Assembly: GCA_946886255.1 (NCBI GenBank)
Contig: CAMPIG010000021.1
Location: 1-24,599 of the forward strand
Source of the DNA: an uncultured Cellvibrio sp.
Lineage (GTDB): Bacteria > Pseudomonadota > Gammaproteobacteria > Pseudomonadales > Cellvibrionaceae
Length of the DNA stretch: 24,599 bases
Direction of reading: 5' to 3'
Notes under the pieces: model-generated
What the model saw: the letters and a program-made list of their open reading frames with translations, nothing else
What the model was told of the DNA's origin: nothing
The model's database searches: none
In this document: positions 24,001 to 24,599 of the stretch, one piece after another
Layout of the letters: every line of letters starts with the position of its first letter
Position numbering within the stretch: position 1 is the stretch's first letter
Translations under genes and position numbers: made by a program

Positions 24001-24599
24001 GGTAGTAGCCGCCGCACAAGGTTTACCGGAGCGTCCCCAGCTCGCCGCGCCTCTGGGTTTCCCTGTCACGGGTAGTGTGGGGGCGGGTAACTACCGTTTC
24101 GTGCAGGCCTTTCCTGCGTTGGAGGGAGCTTTCCCGTCGCCCGTGCAGATCGCCAACGACGGCATCAACGACCTGATCTACGTCGTGGACAAGCGTGGCA
24201 CCCTCCATGTGTTCCCCAATCGCGATGACGTGGCAACTACCGAGGTGAGGACGCTGCTGGATATTCGGAACCAGGTACGGGATTTCCACGAAGCTGGCCT
24301 GCTCAGCGTCGCCTTCGATCCGGACTACGCCAGCACCGGCTTTTTCTACATCTACTACATCCACGGTACCAACGACAACGAGAAGAACGCTGACGGCAGC
24401 TATGGCGACAGCGTGCTGGAACGCTGGACGGTCAACGATCCGCTCCATCCCACGGGCGTCGTCGCTAACTCCAGGGCAGAACTGCTGCGCGTACCCCAGC
24501 CGGGACCTGACCACAAAGGGGGAATGATGCAGTTCCATCCCACTGAAGGTTATCTCTACCTCGGGATTGGCGACGGGGCTTACGGTCACAGCGCCATCA
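21062..24599 (+). CDS. Secreted multimodular GH13 amylase fused to a PQQ-dependent sugar dehydrogenase domain (3' end outside window)
   Basis: At least 1179 residues, open at the window end. AGGA lies 7 bases before ATG 21062; signal peptide 1-27 ends WVSA|Q. Modules: X25-like starch-binding domain (28-110, LRGTPNNWTATAMTW), CBM26-like domain (120-216), Ser linker (220-243), GH13 barrel (272-767), Ser linker (771-808), second CBM26-like domain (809-898), PKD/Ig-like domain (907-985), then a GSDH-type PQQ sugar dehydrogenase beginning near 988 (FPSPVQIANDG, LIYVVDKRG, GLLSVAFDPDYA, FFYIYYIHG, KGGMMQFHP, YLYLGIGDGAYG). GH13 residues: Asp448 in GWRLDQA (nucleophile), Glu491 in GEVWKG, His566/Asp567 in GNHD; region I reads DGVFGH at 385-390, with Gly replacing the usual Asn. 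Likely extracellular starch hydrolysis coupled to product oxidation. Confidence 0.9.
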   Translation, partial: MPTSHLTTWLSRYFLIALLFSSAWVSAQTWPEAHLRGTPNNWTATAMTWNTTTGRWEAQLTFSDSNPRFKISRYADNWNEAYPAQDYLITQGDGDYRIVFDDATKAISLTKLAHTLSSSTICYNNPGNHASPTIYFWNPVPSGSVSPLPAWPGSSMTRRGNFFCYDFSVLLSNGVMPNTLGVIFSNNGGAQTNDLTYNGAGCYENGNWKSLQQCGFNVSGGSSSSSSITSSSIPSSSSSSYSANTHFATVTNSSGATESRLACYGAQAGAACDLRIYQVMVESFIDGDANANFNTGYGTSHHKGDLQGIINSLDYIASLGVNAIWLTPIFHSVPLAGQDDGANRLDATGYFASNYFAVDPRFGNEAQLRELIEVAHAKGMYVFLDGVFGHFKANANDYPSPSGRRVSTHGGPQGGTGRLSVYPNDLEFFKEVAAYWIANFKIDGWRLDQAYQVPASYWDDIRAVVEQTSSTVSYINAQGQRVNPLGYMVGEVWKGENDIANEAYGSPSATALKSAFDFPLRYKLVQTLAVEESGLGNSAASNLNVGFATHQAYPGHAMPNLMLGNHDLVRFGDLLQRGNIANPADAGYWQRHKAAFSFMTAFSGPITLYYGDEIGQELPNFSAAVNPCNGSSGLCDDHVSRTSGFVEGISTTLGSGVATLSQQQRELKNYVSELMNLRAAYPALSQGSRTHIFSNNHVYIDRKDKHGSRVLYVLNTKGVPAVVDIAATAIDATQPLVDLQNPLQGYENIAGNYRLELEPFEALFLSISNGSSSSPAQSSSSSSVASHSSVPASSVSSVASSSTATQATGIYFHNSRGFTTPYIHFFNLLPAAENSSWPGLAMQNLGDGWYRHDLSAAVTQGCVVFSNHGAPQTPNLCFTAPNTCYRDNQWQTPEACGLPSGLTANAGVDRKANVGTRQVLSAAASVGDYATVSWTSPAWSGALTGEQVVTPVLNSIGSYPITLTLTTADNQSATDTLSIEVVAAAQGLPERPQLAAPLGFPVTGSVGAGNYRFVQAFPALEGAFPSPVQIANDGINDLIYVVDKRGTLHVFPNRDDVATTEVRTLLDIRNQVRDFHEAGLLSVAFDPDYASTGFFYIYYIHGTNDNEKNADGSYGDSVLERWTVNDPLHPTGVVANSRAELLRVPQPGPDHKGGMMQFHPTEGYLYLGIGDGAYGHSAI

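Overview
The window looks like a chromosomal segment from a polysaccharide-degrading gammaproteobacterium of the Cellvibrio/Saccharophagus type. The basis is two secreted modular amylases with poly-serine linkers and starch-binding modules, together with a Pseudomonas-like glgA-treZ-treY-DUF2934-glgX cluster. The genus is an inference from these traits; there is no rRNA or housekeeping marker here.

Region 1 (1-3.5 kb, + strand, visibly AT-richer) is an accessory stretch of small resistance-like or uncharacterised genes: the 3' end of a GyrI-like domain protein, an XRE-type regulator, a rifampin ADP-ribosyltransferase (arr), a lipoprotein serine hydrolase of the class C beta-lactamase fold, a tiny membrane protein and a GNAT acetyltransferase. 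It ends in a noncoding stretch with a weak attC-like hairpin.

Region 2 (3.8-12.8 kb, - strand, GC-rich) is an alpha-glucan/trehalose operon transcribed glgA > treZ > treY > DUF2934 > glgX. GlgA would build alpha-glucan, GlgX debranches it, TreY isomerises the reducing end to a trehalosyl unit and TreZ releases trehalose. glgA is split by one in-frame amber codon (12447-12449), and the malQ gene that sits between treZ and treY in Pseudomonas aeruginosa is absent.

Region 3 (13.1-18.0 kb) holds a divergent CinA/PncC-like protein, a convergent MscS-type channel, a polytopic GT-C-like membrane protein and a DUF5009 (NagX/HGSNAT-like) membrane protein. The following 300 bases hold an inverted pair of REP-like repeats and a roughly 160-bp element with 20-bp perfect terminal inverted repeats and three internal hairpins.

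Region 4 (18.3 kb to the end) is a divergent starch-degradation locus. A secreted GH13 amylase with an X25-like module and CBM20 lies on the - strand. A very large secreted protein on the + strand runs off the window; it joins an X25-like module, a CBM26-like module, GH13, a second CBM26-like module, a PKD/Ig-like domain and the start of a PQQ-dependent sugar dehydrogenase (GSDH) domain. Between them lie two 14-bp palindromes of LacI-operator type sharing the core ATACGTAT, and a possible small antisense ORF. The hydrolase-oxidoreductase fusion is the most unusual item in the window. Together the loci suggest external starch breakdown and oxidation at one end and internal glucan-to-trehalose conversion at the other.
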